Positions 1-11,079 of a DNA stretch of 64,000 nt are shown here, one piece after another; the first letter of the stretch is position 1, and each line of letters starts with the position of its first letter. Source of the DNA: Fomitopsis serialis. Its lineage: Eukaryota > Basidiomycota > Agaricomycetes > Polyporales > Fomitopsidaceae. The stretch lies in the NCBI RefSeq assembly GCF_022376445.1, contig NW_025954979.1, forward strand, positions 372,001-436,000, written 5' to 3'. Position numbers and translations under genes: made by a program. The notes under the pieces are model-generated. The model ran no database searches, had not been told where the DNA came from, and saw only the letters and a program-made list of their open reading frames with translations.

Positions 1-1227
1 GCAGATCGTCAGCAGCGGAGGATCCCGATAGAAGAGCGACGTACTGCTCATTTGACCAATAACCAAGACAAAGAACGCCGTCCAGAACCAGCCCGCGACG
101 CCGCCTACAGGCTTCCCAGTCGCCTTCTTCCAGAGCCCTTCGAGTATGATGCCAACCCCTGGAGTAGGAAGAACAACGTTGTGCGATGATCGACAAGTGC
201 ATCCCGATTTGTGGTACATCCCCGAGCGAAGAACGAGCCAAGCACCATCCCATTGGCCCCGCAAGCAATCCACCGACGTACCCTCCATAGACATGGAACA
301 TCTGTCTCAGCGTTGGTGCCAACGTTGCCCCAGTACTCGTGCAGCGAGGTGGCTTTCCACGCCTGTCCTGCACGGGTGGCCACCGCTCAGGAGACTGGCC
401 GAGGAGTCCTACAGCGAATAGGGTGCGATATCGTTGCAGACGTCCATGCCGTATTGGATGATGAATCCGCTCGCGAGGTGTATCGCGCTGGCCACGGTAT
501 CGAGGCACTGGGACAGTTCTGGAGGAATATCGATCCGCCGGTGTACGTCCGGCGCGAGGTATGAACTTGAACAGCGAGTCGAGAACATCAATGACGATGT
601 AGTTCCACAGCAGCGAAAGCACGGTGGCTCGCAAGAACGGTCCACGCTCCAGCGAACGCGACTCTTTCGGGACGTAGACACCCTTGCCGAAGTCCCAGCC
701 GATGCCCCTCATGGTGAAGATGATGTCTGAGGCATCTCTGAACCACTGCGGCAAGATGCGACCTGATTATTTGGCGGATGGGCGTGGCCGTTACCTTCCC
801 TGCTTCCCGTCTGCGGCTTGACCGTGCCGCCTATCGGAGGCAACTCCTTCTCCCCGATCTTGAACCTCCCGTTCCTCGCGAACGCAAAGTCGATGTTCTT
901 CGCCACGACTACGAGTGCCATGAAAGCTGGGTCATATAGTTAGTCAGATGGACCCACGAGCTCAACTCCAAGACTCACTCCTACCCCAGTCAATTGTGGA
1001 AAAGCGAGGATCCTCCACCTTGAACCAGTACGTACAATACGCTGCGGTCGAGACAGCGATGGGGAGTAGGAGAAGGCGCAGCAGGTGTGTGTCCGCTCTC
1101 CGCACCAGGAAAGCCATTAGATAGAAGGGTGCCCAGTACATGAGGACTTGCGGGATCGTCGTCCATGTTATGGGTGTCCGCTCTTCAGGCGGTGGTATGG
1201 CGTGGTAAGGATTCCACGATGAGCCAT
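1..1227 (-). CDS. MBOAT wax-synthase-like acyltransferase, copy 1 (3' end outside window)
   Basis: Membrane-bound O-acyltransferase of the fungal wax-synthase/acetyltransferase type, expected to acylate a lipid or terpenoid alcohol in the ER membrane. It is recognised by its collinear match to the neighbouring copy: a hydrophobic segment ending RRADTHLLRLLLLPIAV, the KNIDFAFARNGRFK stretch, the RGIGWDFGKGVYVP motif, the SLHEYWG motif and the final GWFWTAFF segment. A phase-1 intron (about 917-975) is visible between the first two blocks. The frame jumps at least four times, for example in the C runs at 156-159 and 220-223, each repaired by one extra base in the run, so I read it as an under-called sequence rather than a dead gene. 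The start at 1227 assumes one such missing base. A donor near position 44 suggests a last exon beyond the window. Confidence 0.7.
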
Positions 1228-1725
1228 AGTGCAGAATGTCGCTACAGGGCTACATGAACGACACGCGCACACGACGAACAAGCAAGACCTACCTGTCGGA
1301 CATGTAATAGAGCGCGGTGCAGTGCTGAGTGAGATCGATCTTGGTCGGAAGCTTCGAGGAACGTCAACCTTCGGGACGGTGTCTGACAAGGGTGACCCAA
1401 GGGTTGGCCTCAAGTTATATGAGCCGCACAGCCCGGGCCCGCAGCGCTAGAACGCGTTTAGAAGACCGACAAGCGTGCTGCGTCGAGACAAAGGTTGCGC
1501 CCCAGACACATGTACATGGCCGGTCCGATGCCGAGAGCGTCAGTCATGCATGTTCTGCGATGATATCATCCATGACTACTCGGGGGCAGTACTAGGTAGC
1601 TTGACTGTATGTAGCTGCAGGATTCCCATCACAAATGGCCACAATACGCTGCGAAACGTAGCGATACCTGTAGGTTGAGGCAACATCGCCCGTTTTCTGG
1701 CCCCGCTTACTTGGGCGCAACTTTG
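1228..1725. other. Intergenic, between the two MBOAT copies
   Basis: No coding region recognised. It holds the 5' flank of copy 1 and the 3' flank of copy 2. Short open frames here overlap on both strands and match nothing I know. Confidence 0.5.
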
Positions 1726-3243
1726 TCACCGAGAAACCATGCACTGTGCCAGGCGACGTATGCCAGGAAAGAGCAGGCTTCTGACGATGCTGAGCTTTCT
1801 CGGAACGAGGATAGCCCCAGGCAGACCACCTATAGCCCAAGCATCCGCTGCGAACGGGCCCTAGTCAACATCATGTTAGCACTCGCTGAAATGTGTTACA
1901 TACTGCACATCTGGCCCAACACGACCACCCAGATCGCCGTCCAGCACCAACCCGCAATACCTCCAACTCTTCTCCCGGTGTAGCGTTTGTACGCGTTCTC
2001 CAGTAAGATGGCGACTCCTTGAAGCACGAAGAAGAGCACCACACGATGGTCCGACAGCTGAAACGCAAGTTCGTGGTAGAGCCCGGATGCGAGAAACGTT
2101 CCGAGAACCATCCCAGCCTGGCCAGCGAGCCAACCACCAGGATAGCCACCGAAGGAGAGGAACATGTGCCGAAGGAGTTGATGCCAGCCTTTGCCCCAGA
2201 ACTGGTGCAGCGACGTGGACCTCCAAGGACTGTCGTAAAGTGGAAACCAAGATTCCGGAGAGGCGCGGAAGAGGCCAACGGCTAGCAGCGAGACGAAGTC
2301 GTTCCCTGCCTCGAGACCAAAGATAATCATCATGCCGCCCAGGACATGGACGGCCATCGAGAGGCAATAACGCAGATGCAGAGGCAGGTGTGGTAAGAAC
2401 AGTGAACCGCCTTCCAGGGAGCCCACCCCAGGCACGAGTTTGATAAGGGACTCGCATAGATCCACGATTAGGAAGTTCTTGAGAATGGCGATAGTCGCGC
2501 CTGCGAGGAAACACCCGCGCTGTGTAGATCTTGTTCGTGGAGGTATGTAGACGTCACGACCGAAGTCCCAGCCGACGCCCCGTAGTGTGCATGCGAGCTC
2601 GAGTGCGTCCCTCAAGCACGACGGAAGGACACCAGGATTGGGTGAGCGTGTAGAATCCGCCTCATTGACATGTTTGAGCCTCTTCTCTCCCGCCTTGAAC
2701 CTGCCATCTCGTACGAGTGCAAAGTTGAGGGACTTTCCTATGATATAGTAGCCAACCAAGACTGTGACCTTTCAGCACGTCCATTATTAAGAGAGAAAGT
2801 GCAGACCCACAACGTAGGAATTCGAAACTCCGGTAATGGGCATCTTCGAGCTTGTAATGAAAGGTAGAGTACAGCGCGCTCGCCACAGCGATTGGCAGCA
2901 GGAGTAATCGGAGAAGATGTGTGTCTTCCCTTCTGGCAAGGTATGCGAGGAGGAGGAAAGGTATTGCTGGACTGAGGATCGCGAGGGGCAATGATCTGGC
3001 AGAGAGAGGTTCAAGTTCACGACCCTCGGACGGAGGTAACAGCTTTTGAAACGCGCGAGAGGCACCGCTGCAGACACTATGAGCATAGGTAGTGGGTATG
3101 AGTGGTATATTTAGAAAATCAGCAGAGAGACTGACTCCTCTAAGAGCGAATGTTCTCTTCGCATATGCGTAGCCTGTAGGTGTCGTCGCGTACAAACTGC
3201 TTCCACTGTCTTCCGGGGAGCTCCTCGAGGCCTCTGTAGCCAC
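1726..3243 (-). CDS. MBOAT wax-synthase-like acyltransferase, copy 2
   Basis: Second, better preserved MBOAT_2-type acyltransferase, a multi-pass ER membrane enzyme. A long intact exon carries TLRGVGWDFGRD, the family signature STSLHQFWGKGWHQLLR, and SGLYHE with the presumed catalytic histidine. Exon 1 ends after SFEFL and is joined by a 53-nt intron (phase 1) to LVGYYIIGKSLNFAL. A last exon reading AIGGLPGAILVPRKLS and ending at 1726 follows an intron whose donor matches copy 1, but its reading phase does not fit exactly, so that junction is uncertain. The start at 3243 is the longest option; the region homologous to copy 1 begins near 3086, and a start there would need one missing base. The tandem arrangement with copy 1, same strand, about 0.5 kb apart, indicates local duplication. 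Confidence 0.8.
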
Positions 3244-3433
3244 TCAATGTTCTCTTTCAAGGCAACAGACAGACGAATGAAAATCTAGTAGGATGGCACG
3301 ATGGTTGAGATGACTGCAAGAGAGACTAGAGGATGCACCCGTCCGAACTGACGTGACCGCGAGCAGCGGGCGCCTAATCGACCACACTGAGTCCGACACC
3401 TTTTCTGAATGCGCTGCGTGCTTATGAGCAGGT

Positions 3434-5606
3434 CTATACCGAGGGTGAACGGTGTGATGTGGAACCAGAAGGGAGGCAGGAGCCAGCTGTCATGCTCTCT
3501 GGGAAACATACGGAGATCGGTTTGTGGGTAAAATACAGTGAGTGACTCGTCCGTGATGCAGTAGTAGTACTAGAATGATCGGATAATATTTCGCTGCGAG
3601 AGCGTCCAGTGCTACGGCAAGGGGAGTCAGACCGCTGCCCGAACATGACATGGGCACTATGAGAAGGCATGACAGTAAAGCTAATCCACTCGTTCTCCGG
3701 CCTTCGGCCCTCGTCCTGAAACTTCACATCGTAGTTCAACACAATATTTGCCATCGTAATCTTCAGCTCGTTGGCGGCGAAGAACCGTCCAGGGCTGCAG
3801 CCGCACCTAAACTCAGCCACATTCAAACTAAGCCCGCGCACAAGGGCATACACACCACACGTGTTTACCGTGACCGAAGCCTATGTCCTTGGCGGAGGTC
3901 GTGACATAGTGATGCTTCGTTCTCTCGCTCTCTTCCTCCCGCAGCCTAGAGAAGCGGAATGGGTCGAATACGTTGGGGTTCTCGTAGTTCGCCTCATCGC
4001 GATGCGTGGCTGTCGCGACGGCAGCCAATATAGTGCCCTCCGGGACGTACGTGCCATCGGAAAGCGTGACGTCTTTCATCGCACGGCGGAATATGGTGAC
4101 TCGTATGATGGCGCATCAGCGGAGGCTCCGTCACGAGCGAGTCCACTTACTCCCGCTGATACCGTTGAGCTGCTGCGATTCCTTGAGAAAGCTGCGAGCT
4201 TGATCATGTGTTCCAGCACGGCTTTCGACCAGCCGTCTTCCTTCAGAACACATCGGCCTCTTCACGGAGATGCTGGGCATGCTCAGGGCTTGCAGCCAAG
4301 TGAAACAGCGCATGAGGAGACCTGGCATATTACATGTCAGCAATATCCTGGAGGTAGATACCGTACATACGATGGTCGATGTATGGAGGGAAGCAAAATT
4401 GATGCCGAGAAGTGACTGCATCAGGATATCTTCTGCGTGGCCAGCCCTTGACGTCTCGCTCCTCCATGGTCACATCAGGAAGTCATCCTGTGGGATGTAG
4501 TCATTGCAGGTCGACATAACAGTCCGATATTGCCACTTACTGGCTTGTCGGCCCATTCCTACCGTATTGATCCAGCTGCTTCTGCCGCTCGTCCAGTATG
4601 GGCTTCACAATCGGCAATATGCGGCGCCTCACCCACCGCGGCCAGGAGAACGGTCCGACGAACCTGTTCGTCATTCAGATACGATAAGGCGGGGGTGAGT
4701 AGCCAGACTGACGGCTTCAATATTGCCGGAACGAAGGCGAGCACCGCGGCTCCTTTGTTGACGTCGTTGGCAAAATCACCACAGTCCAAGAAGTCTTTGT
4801 TACGACCTCCATACATAGCAGCTTCGGGACCAAATTGTGCTCTTACACAATGACTCTCCAACGAATATGCGATTCCCGCTCTCGCCACGATTTCATGCGG
4901 TCTCGACCCGGCGATGGGGAGCCATTCTGTGGGATTAGCCGAATGCATTGAAGCAGGACTAATGGTGATACCTAGTCCGAACTTGCAGGTATTAGCTCCT
5001 CCAGGCAACTGGACTTCATTGACCACAGCGGGGATATCGAGCAAGATTGCGCGTGAGTGATGCTTGACTGCTATTAGATGGAGCGGATGGTGTCTGAACT
5101 CCGGCTGGACTATCCACTGCAGGTGAAGGTACTGTAGCAGGTAGTGAGGTAAAACGGGTCGCCGTTCAAATAGAACGAAATAACGGACATCTTCCAACGC
5201 GCCGTCAAAGGACATTAGGTCATCCGAAATTTGCGCAACTCGTCGTTCAACTGGTTCCACTGACACCACAATCCAGCGGTCGATCATCGCAACTTGAACA
5301 CTTTGTACTTCGATCGCGCCAGGTCAGACACGATAATGCACCAACCAGGACGTGACGAGCAGACCTTGTCGTATCCTCCTGAAGGATCTCCGAGCATGTG
5401 AAATAATCTGAAGGCACCGATGTACGAGAGTACTGGGAGAGATGGCCCCACGGCAGGGATATGCTGAGCTAAATAGGATTCGCGCATGAGCACAGTGCAT
5501 TAGGCGGACAGCAGTGCAGTTTACTCACCGGATGAGACTTCCACCGTATGAATAATACTGCCCAGGTTACACAGAGCAACGTATACACCACACTTTGTAT
5601 ATTCAT
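3434..5606 (-). CDS. Cytochrome P450, CYP512-like
   Basis: Heme-thiolate monooxygenase anchored to the ER. The N-terminus (start at 5606) is a membrane segment of about 20 residues, then an intron, then HIPAVGPSLPVLSYIGAFR, nearly identical to the P450 at the right end of the window. The C-terminal half has FDPFRF (PERF region) and the heme loop FGHGKHVCPGRFFA, split by an intron of about 50 nt inside the Val-Cys codons. Basidiomycete P450s of this kind include triterpenoid-modifying enzymes, but the substrate here is unknown. The K-helix reads ESQQ instead of the nearly invariant ExxR. Several one-base run deletions break the N-terminal exons (around 5225-5295). The frame stays open to 3434, longer than usual after the last conserved block near 3610. 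Confidence 0.85.
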
Positions 5607-6175
5607 GACTCCAGTTGCAGCTGCTCAGAGGCTCTGGACGAGACGGACACGACGGCGGTTAGTTGAGACGGCCGGTCGACAGAACTCTGACGCCTTAAGT
5701 ATGGAAGGTCCACGGATTTGTCAATAATCCCAAGGGAACCCATACTTCCATTTGGTTCCCAACGGATTGACTTGTATTGAGAGCGCAGCAAGTGCGCGGC
5801 CTGGAGCAATGCTTCCAGGTTCATATCACTGAACAGGGTGCCGCAGCTCGCGGGGCCCCATTCGGGCGTGAAATGTGTTATAAACACACTGTTATGTGGT
5901 TGGGATCGTAGTGTGACCGCCAGGAAAGGACCTGGGCTCCAGTACAGGCTGGATGCACGTACACATCGAGCTGTGGTAGTCAAGGTAGTTACTGCGTATT
6001 ACTACCGGGCTACTACTAATCTAATCGGATTCAATATACGTAAACGCTTCGATCAATCAGTTCCAAGTAGCCATGTGGCGCTTAGACGACCGTGCTACGA
6101 CTTCGCCACAATCATGTTCGCTACCACCTTCCCTTGACTCTCGCACGGCGCTGTACATGTAGCAAGCACGCCAGG
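5607..6175. other. Divergent upstream region, P450 and glycosyltransferase-like gene
   Basis: A 570-base region between two divergently transcribed genes, so it should hold both promoters. No TATA box clear enough to annotate and no convincing coding exon. Confidence 0.5.
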
Positions 6176-8304
6176 ATGCCCCAGCCTAACCGTCCCCTCG
6201 CCAACATATTCGTCTCCTCGCGGTCGGATCGCCTCAACACCCCGGTGCAGGCCCTCACACCAAGGACACCGCATTCCCGCCATGGCCGCGCCGAGGAAGG
6301 ATTCACCGAAATCGAGCTGGACGACCTCTCAGAGGGTGACGAAGAGGAGGAGGACCCCTTCTTGACCGCAGGGCAACCACCACCACCCTCTGTGTCGCCC
6401 GGCCCAGCTAGCACCTCATTCCCGCCGGGATACAGAAGTCGGGGCGATGACCATGAAGTCGTCGGTCCGAAACTTCGAATGTGTCCGTCTTCCCTCATGA
6501 TTGCGGAGCGACTCATATACTTGTCCGGGGCTTTCTTTGTTTTTGGCATCTTCGCCCTCTTTTTCATGGCGTTCCAACGGGACATGGAGGATAATGGGCT
6601 GGGGCTTGTTATCAACTACCGCCATTACTACATATTCCCTCTCACAGGTGCTCAATACGCGCACGAATGTGAGAAGATCTCCTGGTTCAAGGAGGGCCCG
6701 GCCTATTGGGACGTTCCCTTGAGCGGGCCTCTGGACGTCGTACACCACGACAGACGTCTCTGGATGCATGGCCACTCTCCGATTTGCTCGAGTACAGTGA
6801 CATACCAGCTAGACGGGCACGCCGGACTTGCAACCGACCTAGCACTCCTGGCACAAATTGCAGCGTTGGCGCGCGAGGTGAGTTCTGTGGTCAAAGCTAC
6901 GGCAGCGTAGTTGATGTCCAGCCAGCGAAACAGTACGCTCTTCATTGACGACACGTACTGGAATCGTGGACGGTACGATAGGAGGTTTCGATAGGTATTC
7001 CTATACACCTGACGTCGACATGCCATCAGGTGGGTAGACTATTCGAGGACATCAGCAATCTCTACCCAGGTCCGCAGCCCGGATGTCAGAGACCACCGCC
7101 AGAAGGTTGGATGACATAGGAACTAGATTGCTGAAGCTGGCTAATGGGGTCCTCTTCAGAGCTCGTGGCGTGTCCTCGAAGCGCAAGGTGAGCAACCGTA
7201 TTTCTGTCATTCTTCATATGATGACCGCCCAGTCAGGCATTGGGTTAGTCTCACAGACGACTGTCTCCCGCCAACGCACCTTACAAATCACATTAGGTTG
7301 TGAACTCCCATACGGCAAAGTACCACCTCAATGCCCAATTTAGCGAGACGTACGAAGATAGGTAGGTACCCTACTCCCTCGTCGTTAACTAAGCATTGAC
7401 GTCGTCCAGTTCCGCTCGAGGGTTGAACCGGAGACGGCCTATATACGACCACGCCTCCCGTCATTAGCAACATCATCCGGCCTGCCAGCCACATAACGTA
7501 TTCATCCGCACGCACGCTCAGAAATCGCATCCATCCTGTCGCTGCCGCACGAAGCCACAGCGGTACCAGCCTACATCGGGTGCAGCTCGTCCACGACATC
7601 ACCCTCGCCCAACACAACCACCCCTCCCTAAAGGAGTACGTCCAAGCCGTGCACGACACCTGGACACGGCTCTACCCGAACCACCCCATCTCCCTCGACG
7701 CCGCGCCCGCACCGACGCCGGGCATTCCCCGCCGCGCCGATGTCGTACGCGGCGACGGACGCCCCGAGACGCTCCGCAGCTACGTCGCCGCGTTCCCGCC
7801 GTCCGCCGCGAAGTTCGCGCTCGACCTGAGCACGAACGCGGAGCTGCGCGCGCTCGCGCCGAGCACGCGTACGACCCCGTGCACTTCATGGAGGTGCCCA
7901 CGGGCGAGCGCGTCAGGCTCACGCGGGGCATGATCGTGGATCTGGCGCTGATGAGCGGGCTGTGGGCGGAGGAGGGGTATGTCGTACCTGGGGGACGGTA
8001 TGCGCTGCTGGGTACGCAACTTACACTCCGTGGTGTGCCGTCTGACTGATGACTTCTTTTCGCGTCTCCTCTCGTTCTCAGTTCGAATGCATGCGAACTC
8101 GCCGCCATCGGTCTAGGTTGGGAGCGCGCATTTGGTTTGGACGACGCGAAAGAGCATCTGGCTGGCGAGGTCGACCCCAATAGGCGGCGCTGGGTCCCGC
8201 TCGGGTCACAAAACGCAGATGGAAAGGATTTGAGCTTCCATTGCACAAGGACATCATTTAGTGAGCTACTGTCGTTTGCTTTACAGTCTATCTGGATGTA
8301 CTAG
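6176..8304 (+). CDS. Type II membrane protein, glycosyltransferase-like (possibly fucosyltransferase fold)
   Basis: Predicted Golgi or ER type II protein. A Ser/Pro/acidic cytosolic N-terminus of about 105 residues is followed by one membrane span (LIYLSGAFFVFGIFALFF) and a lumenal domain with ECEKISWFKEGPAYWDVPL, TYQLDGHAGLATDLALLAQ and FIDDTYWNRGRYDR. Later exons add VVNSHTAKYHLNAQFSETYED, HNHPSLKEYVQAVHDTW and CELAAIGLGWERAFG. I recognise this as a conserved basidiomycete protein whose body resembles GT23-like fucosyltransferases, but I cannot prove the activity. Exon 1 ends at 6877 and exon 2 starts at 6926 (phase 0). The exons near 6985-7180 and 7420-7570 need one-base corrections. The start at 6176 (MPQPNRPL) is preferred over one further upstream because the upstream residues look random. 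The C-terminal exon is GC-rich with strong codon bias. Confidence 0.6.
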
Positions 8305-8638
8305 ATCTCGTTACGATGCTTGGGACTCGCATTCTTTGCTTGGTGTATTATTACCTTGGCATTGCTTCCTTGCTGAATTGATCATCGCTTTGTTCAGGAT
8401 GTCGACCCGCGATGGACTTGAGCGTTGAGGCCAGATGGCGTATGCTGTCCATGATATTGCCAAGTATTGAAAATGCCGCGATCCACCATGTTCTGTATCG
8501 ACCCCGTCATTATTATGCATGCGCATCACAAGCGTACATTGGCTCCGCAAAACTACAGTCCATCCCTCCATTATTAGATGTAGCATTGTCCAGTTCACCA
8601 CGTCTCTAGAATACCCGAAGATTGGCCCAGCCAGACGG
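8305..8638. other. Intergenic, convergent
   Basis: Tail-to-tail spacer between the glycosyltransferase-like gene and the tyrosine phosphatase. AT-richer than its flanks, no gene seen. Confidence 0.5.
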
Positions 8639-9840
8639 CTAGGTAGCTCGTCGCTCTTCGAACGCAGCAATCAGCATCTCATATATGAATGCAATTTGGG
8701 CCTCCCGCTGGACCATCCCCGGGCGCTGTTCCCTGAGCATGTCGACCTCCTGCGCCACGAGGTCGTCTCGGAGCTCCTCAGGCAGCGGACCGAGCGGTGA
8801 TGGCGTCACCTTCCACCCACTGTCCTCCGTAGATAATGGTGATGCGGGAGGCGGGAGGAGACCGTACTTCCGCAGAAGTGATGATAGGGCGATGAAGGAA
8901 CCCGTCCGGCCGACACCCGCAGAGCAGTTGACGATGATCGGCGGGTCGGGGTCGAGCTCGTCTCTGTTTGGTGGTGACGGTAGAAGAGATGCGAGGAGAG
9001 GTCGCGGTTCGCCTCGTCCACGAAGCGAGTGAAGCGGAGGAAGCTCGCGCGAGCTTCGTCGGTGGGTACGCCGTGGTCCGGCCAGGACGCATATAGGAGA
9101 TGCTGGAACACGATGGCCTGTCCGCCGAGCGGCTCGACGGACACACGGCTCAGGACACAGTTCGCGTCCTCGATATATGACGACTGGCGGAGAGTGACCT
9201 TCAGCGGGGGCGCCGAGTGCCCGTCCTCAGGCGGGATGTCCCATGCCTCGCCCTGCGCATCGGGGAAGTAGACGTGTGCCTTGCGCATGCCGCTCTCGAT
9301 GTTCTGCGTCAGCTGTACTACCGTGCGTATGCGGCTCGTCTTCGCGTTCGGCGCGCGCGACGCGGAGGGATGGACGATCGGGCTGAGCATGGTGCTGAGG
9401 AATGCATGCGCGGTGTTCGGGAGCGGCGCCTGGCTCGCGATCCACCACTTGCCGCCTGCGAGCTCGCGCACCCAGTTCGCGTTGAGGTATCGCCCGTCGG
9501 GCACGCTGCCCCGCTCGAGGCCCCGGCTCGAGAGGACGACGCGCGTGCGGTCGTACGGCGTGATGTCGAGGTAGCGGTTGCACTGCTGGAGGTCGCGACT
9601 CGAGCCCACGGACACAGAGTAGTGCTCGACGTGGTCGGTTTTGTGGAGGAAGGAGGAGAGTATGTGTGTGGGTGTGTATGGATTGCGCTGTGACTTGGAG
9701 TTGGACCGTTGGCGGGATGCATTCCGTGCGACTGTGCGGGCGCGCTCGCGCTCTGACAACGCGCGGATGACTGACACGAAGTGGGGAGATTGGCGTGCGT
9801 ATTCGAGCCATTCGGGGACAGAGAAGGATCTCGCGGCCAT
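8639..9840 (-). CDS. Protein tyrosine phosphatase (classical, non-receptor)
   Basis: Cytosolic phosphatase that removes phosphate from phosphotyrosine through a cysteinyl intermediate. Seen in order: an N-terminal helix region, RYLDITPYDRTRVVLS (the substrate-recognition loop area with a NRYxDI-like motif), YLNANWV, WWIASQAPLPNT, the acid loop ASWPDHGVPT, and the P-loop VNCSAGVGRTG with catalytic Cys and Arg. The usual His before the Cys is Asn here. A single-base gap near 8955 separates the acid loop exon from the P-loop frame; adding one G in the run restores it. The C-terminus ends FEERRAT at 8639. The start at 9840 (MAARSFSVPEW) is chosen over upstream ATGs in the same frame because the conserved part begins there. 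The gene is divergent from the NR2C2AP-like gene, with 200 bp between starts. Confidence 0.88.
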
Positions 9841-10040
9841 GGCGAGAGGGGAGGCTGGGTACTGGAGGGAAGGAACGAAGGCAGGCCAACGGAGGAGATT
9901 GAGAGCGATGTATGAGCGCATCGCCACGTGACGGCTGCACAAATCCAGCGGAATCGATTCCTGTGGATGCTCGATCCGTCTCGCATGCACCGCTCAGTGG
10001 CCTGAGGAGGCCTGAGCATATGCAGCCCGAGAGACAGAGC

Positions 10041-10588
10041 ATGGCGCTAGAGCGGTCATTAATTAATTCAGAGACGAAGATCAAGTGAGCGGCCAACAAC
10101 TTCCCGAGTTCTCGTGGAGTCTGACGAGGTCCGCAGAGTGAGCACGACCCTCGACAAGTCAGTCGGCAAGAAGCACCTCACGGATGGCGACCCGGGTACA
10201 TGCTGGACATCTCAGCAAGTACGCAGAAAATCGAGTTAGACAGACAGACGTCGCGCTGACGGCTCACCAGGGCACTCCGCAATACATCCAGCTACAGTTC
10301 CCCTGCCCGGCGGTACCCAAGCATCTTTCCATAACGTTCCAAGGAGGCTTCGTGGGCACAAAATGCGCGCTAGAGGTGCAAACACAGAGCACAGCTCGGC
10401 AGAGTCAGTGGCAGCCCTTCACCCATGTCTTCCCCGAGGATGTGAATCGGAAACAGACGTTCGAACTGGAGACATTGGACGTGGTGTCGGCAGGCATCCT
10501 AGGCCTCAAGCTAGTGTTTGAGGAGAGTTCGGATTTCTTCGGTAGAGTAACAGTTTATGACCTGCAATTGCAAGGCGTCGTGTTATAG
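10041..10588 (+). CDS. NR2C2AP (TRA16)-like protein, galactose-binding-like fold
   Basis: Small conserved eukaryotic protein of 147 residues; the human relative is the nuclear receptor 2C2-associated protein. Three exons: 10041-10084, 10137-10218 and 10271-10588, all joining in frame. Diagnostic segments are KKHLTDGDPGTCWTSQQG, QYIQLQFP, LSITFQGGFVG, PEDVNRKQTFEL and ESSDFFGRVTVYDLQLQG, which line up along the whole human protein (FQGGF, QTF, DFFGRV). The fold is a discoidin-like beta sandwich. No catalytic activity is known and its fungal role is not established. The start in exon 1 is supported because the splice gives an uninterrupted family-length protein. The promoter is probably shared with the divergent phosphatase. 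Confidence 0.88.
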
Positions 10589-11079
10589 AGTCGAGGCAGA
10601 GGAAGCGCAGGCAGGAGTCTCATGGCACCACTCTGAGTGTTAAGTATGGTCGCGCCTCGCTGACCAGAGAGATGCAGACTTCCTGCTCCGTCACAAGAGC
10701 CCTAGGCCTGCAGGGAACGCAGCTCGCCTGGTTTCACAGTACCACTGGTCAATATCAACAAGCAGTAGTGATGACTAGTAGTGGCTCTTAGAGTTACAAT
10801 AGCTGCAAGCCTCCCATTTCGCGGAGGAGCGCGCCGCATCGCGATCGCGCCTCGACCCATTATGGCAAGTGTGGTCTTACGTGGTTCAGGTTCTACGTCG
10901 CCTATGTCCAATCAAGACACGATAGCAAATCCCACAATATAAGCATCTCAAACGTCCTATCTAATTCATGGTGTGGTCACAAATGTCAGAATGCGCAAAC
11001 GACTGTCTCAATCATGAATTCCAGGCCGCACTACGCGGTGACAGACATACACATCCAGACCCAACAGCTACCAGCCCAC
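10589..11079. other. Intergenic, convergent
   Basis: Spacer between the NR2C2AP-like gene and the repeat-peptide gene. No supported gene. Confidence 0.5.

Noticed and set aside
1..1227. MBOAT copy 1 as a decayed duplicate
   Set aside because: Its frame breaks also sit in homopolymer runs and the conserved blocks are all present in order; decay is possible but not shown.
7599..8246. Arg/Ser-rich minus-strand frame opposite the glycosyltransferase-like gene
   Set aside because: It is the complement of a GC-biased coding exon; the plus-strand reading continues a conserved protein through spliced exons.
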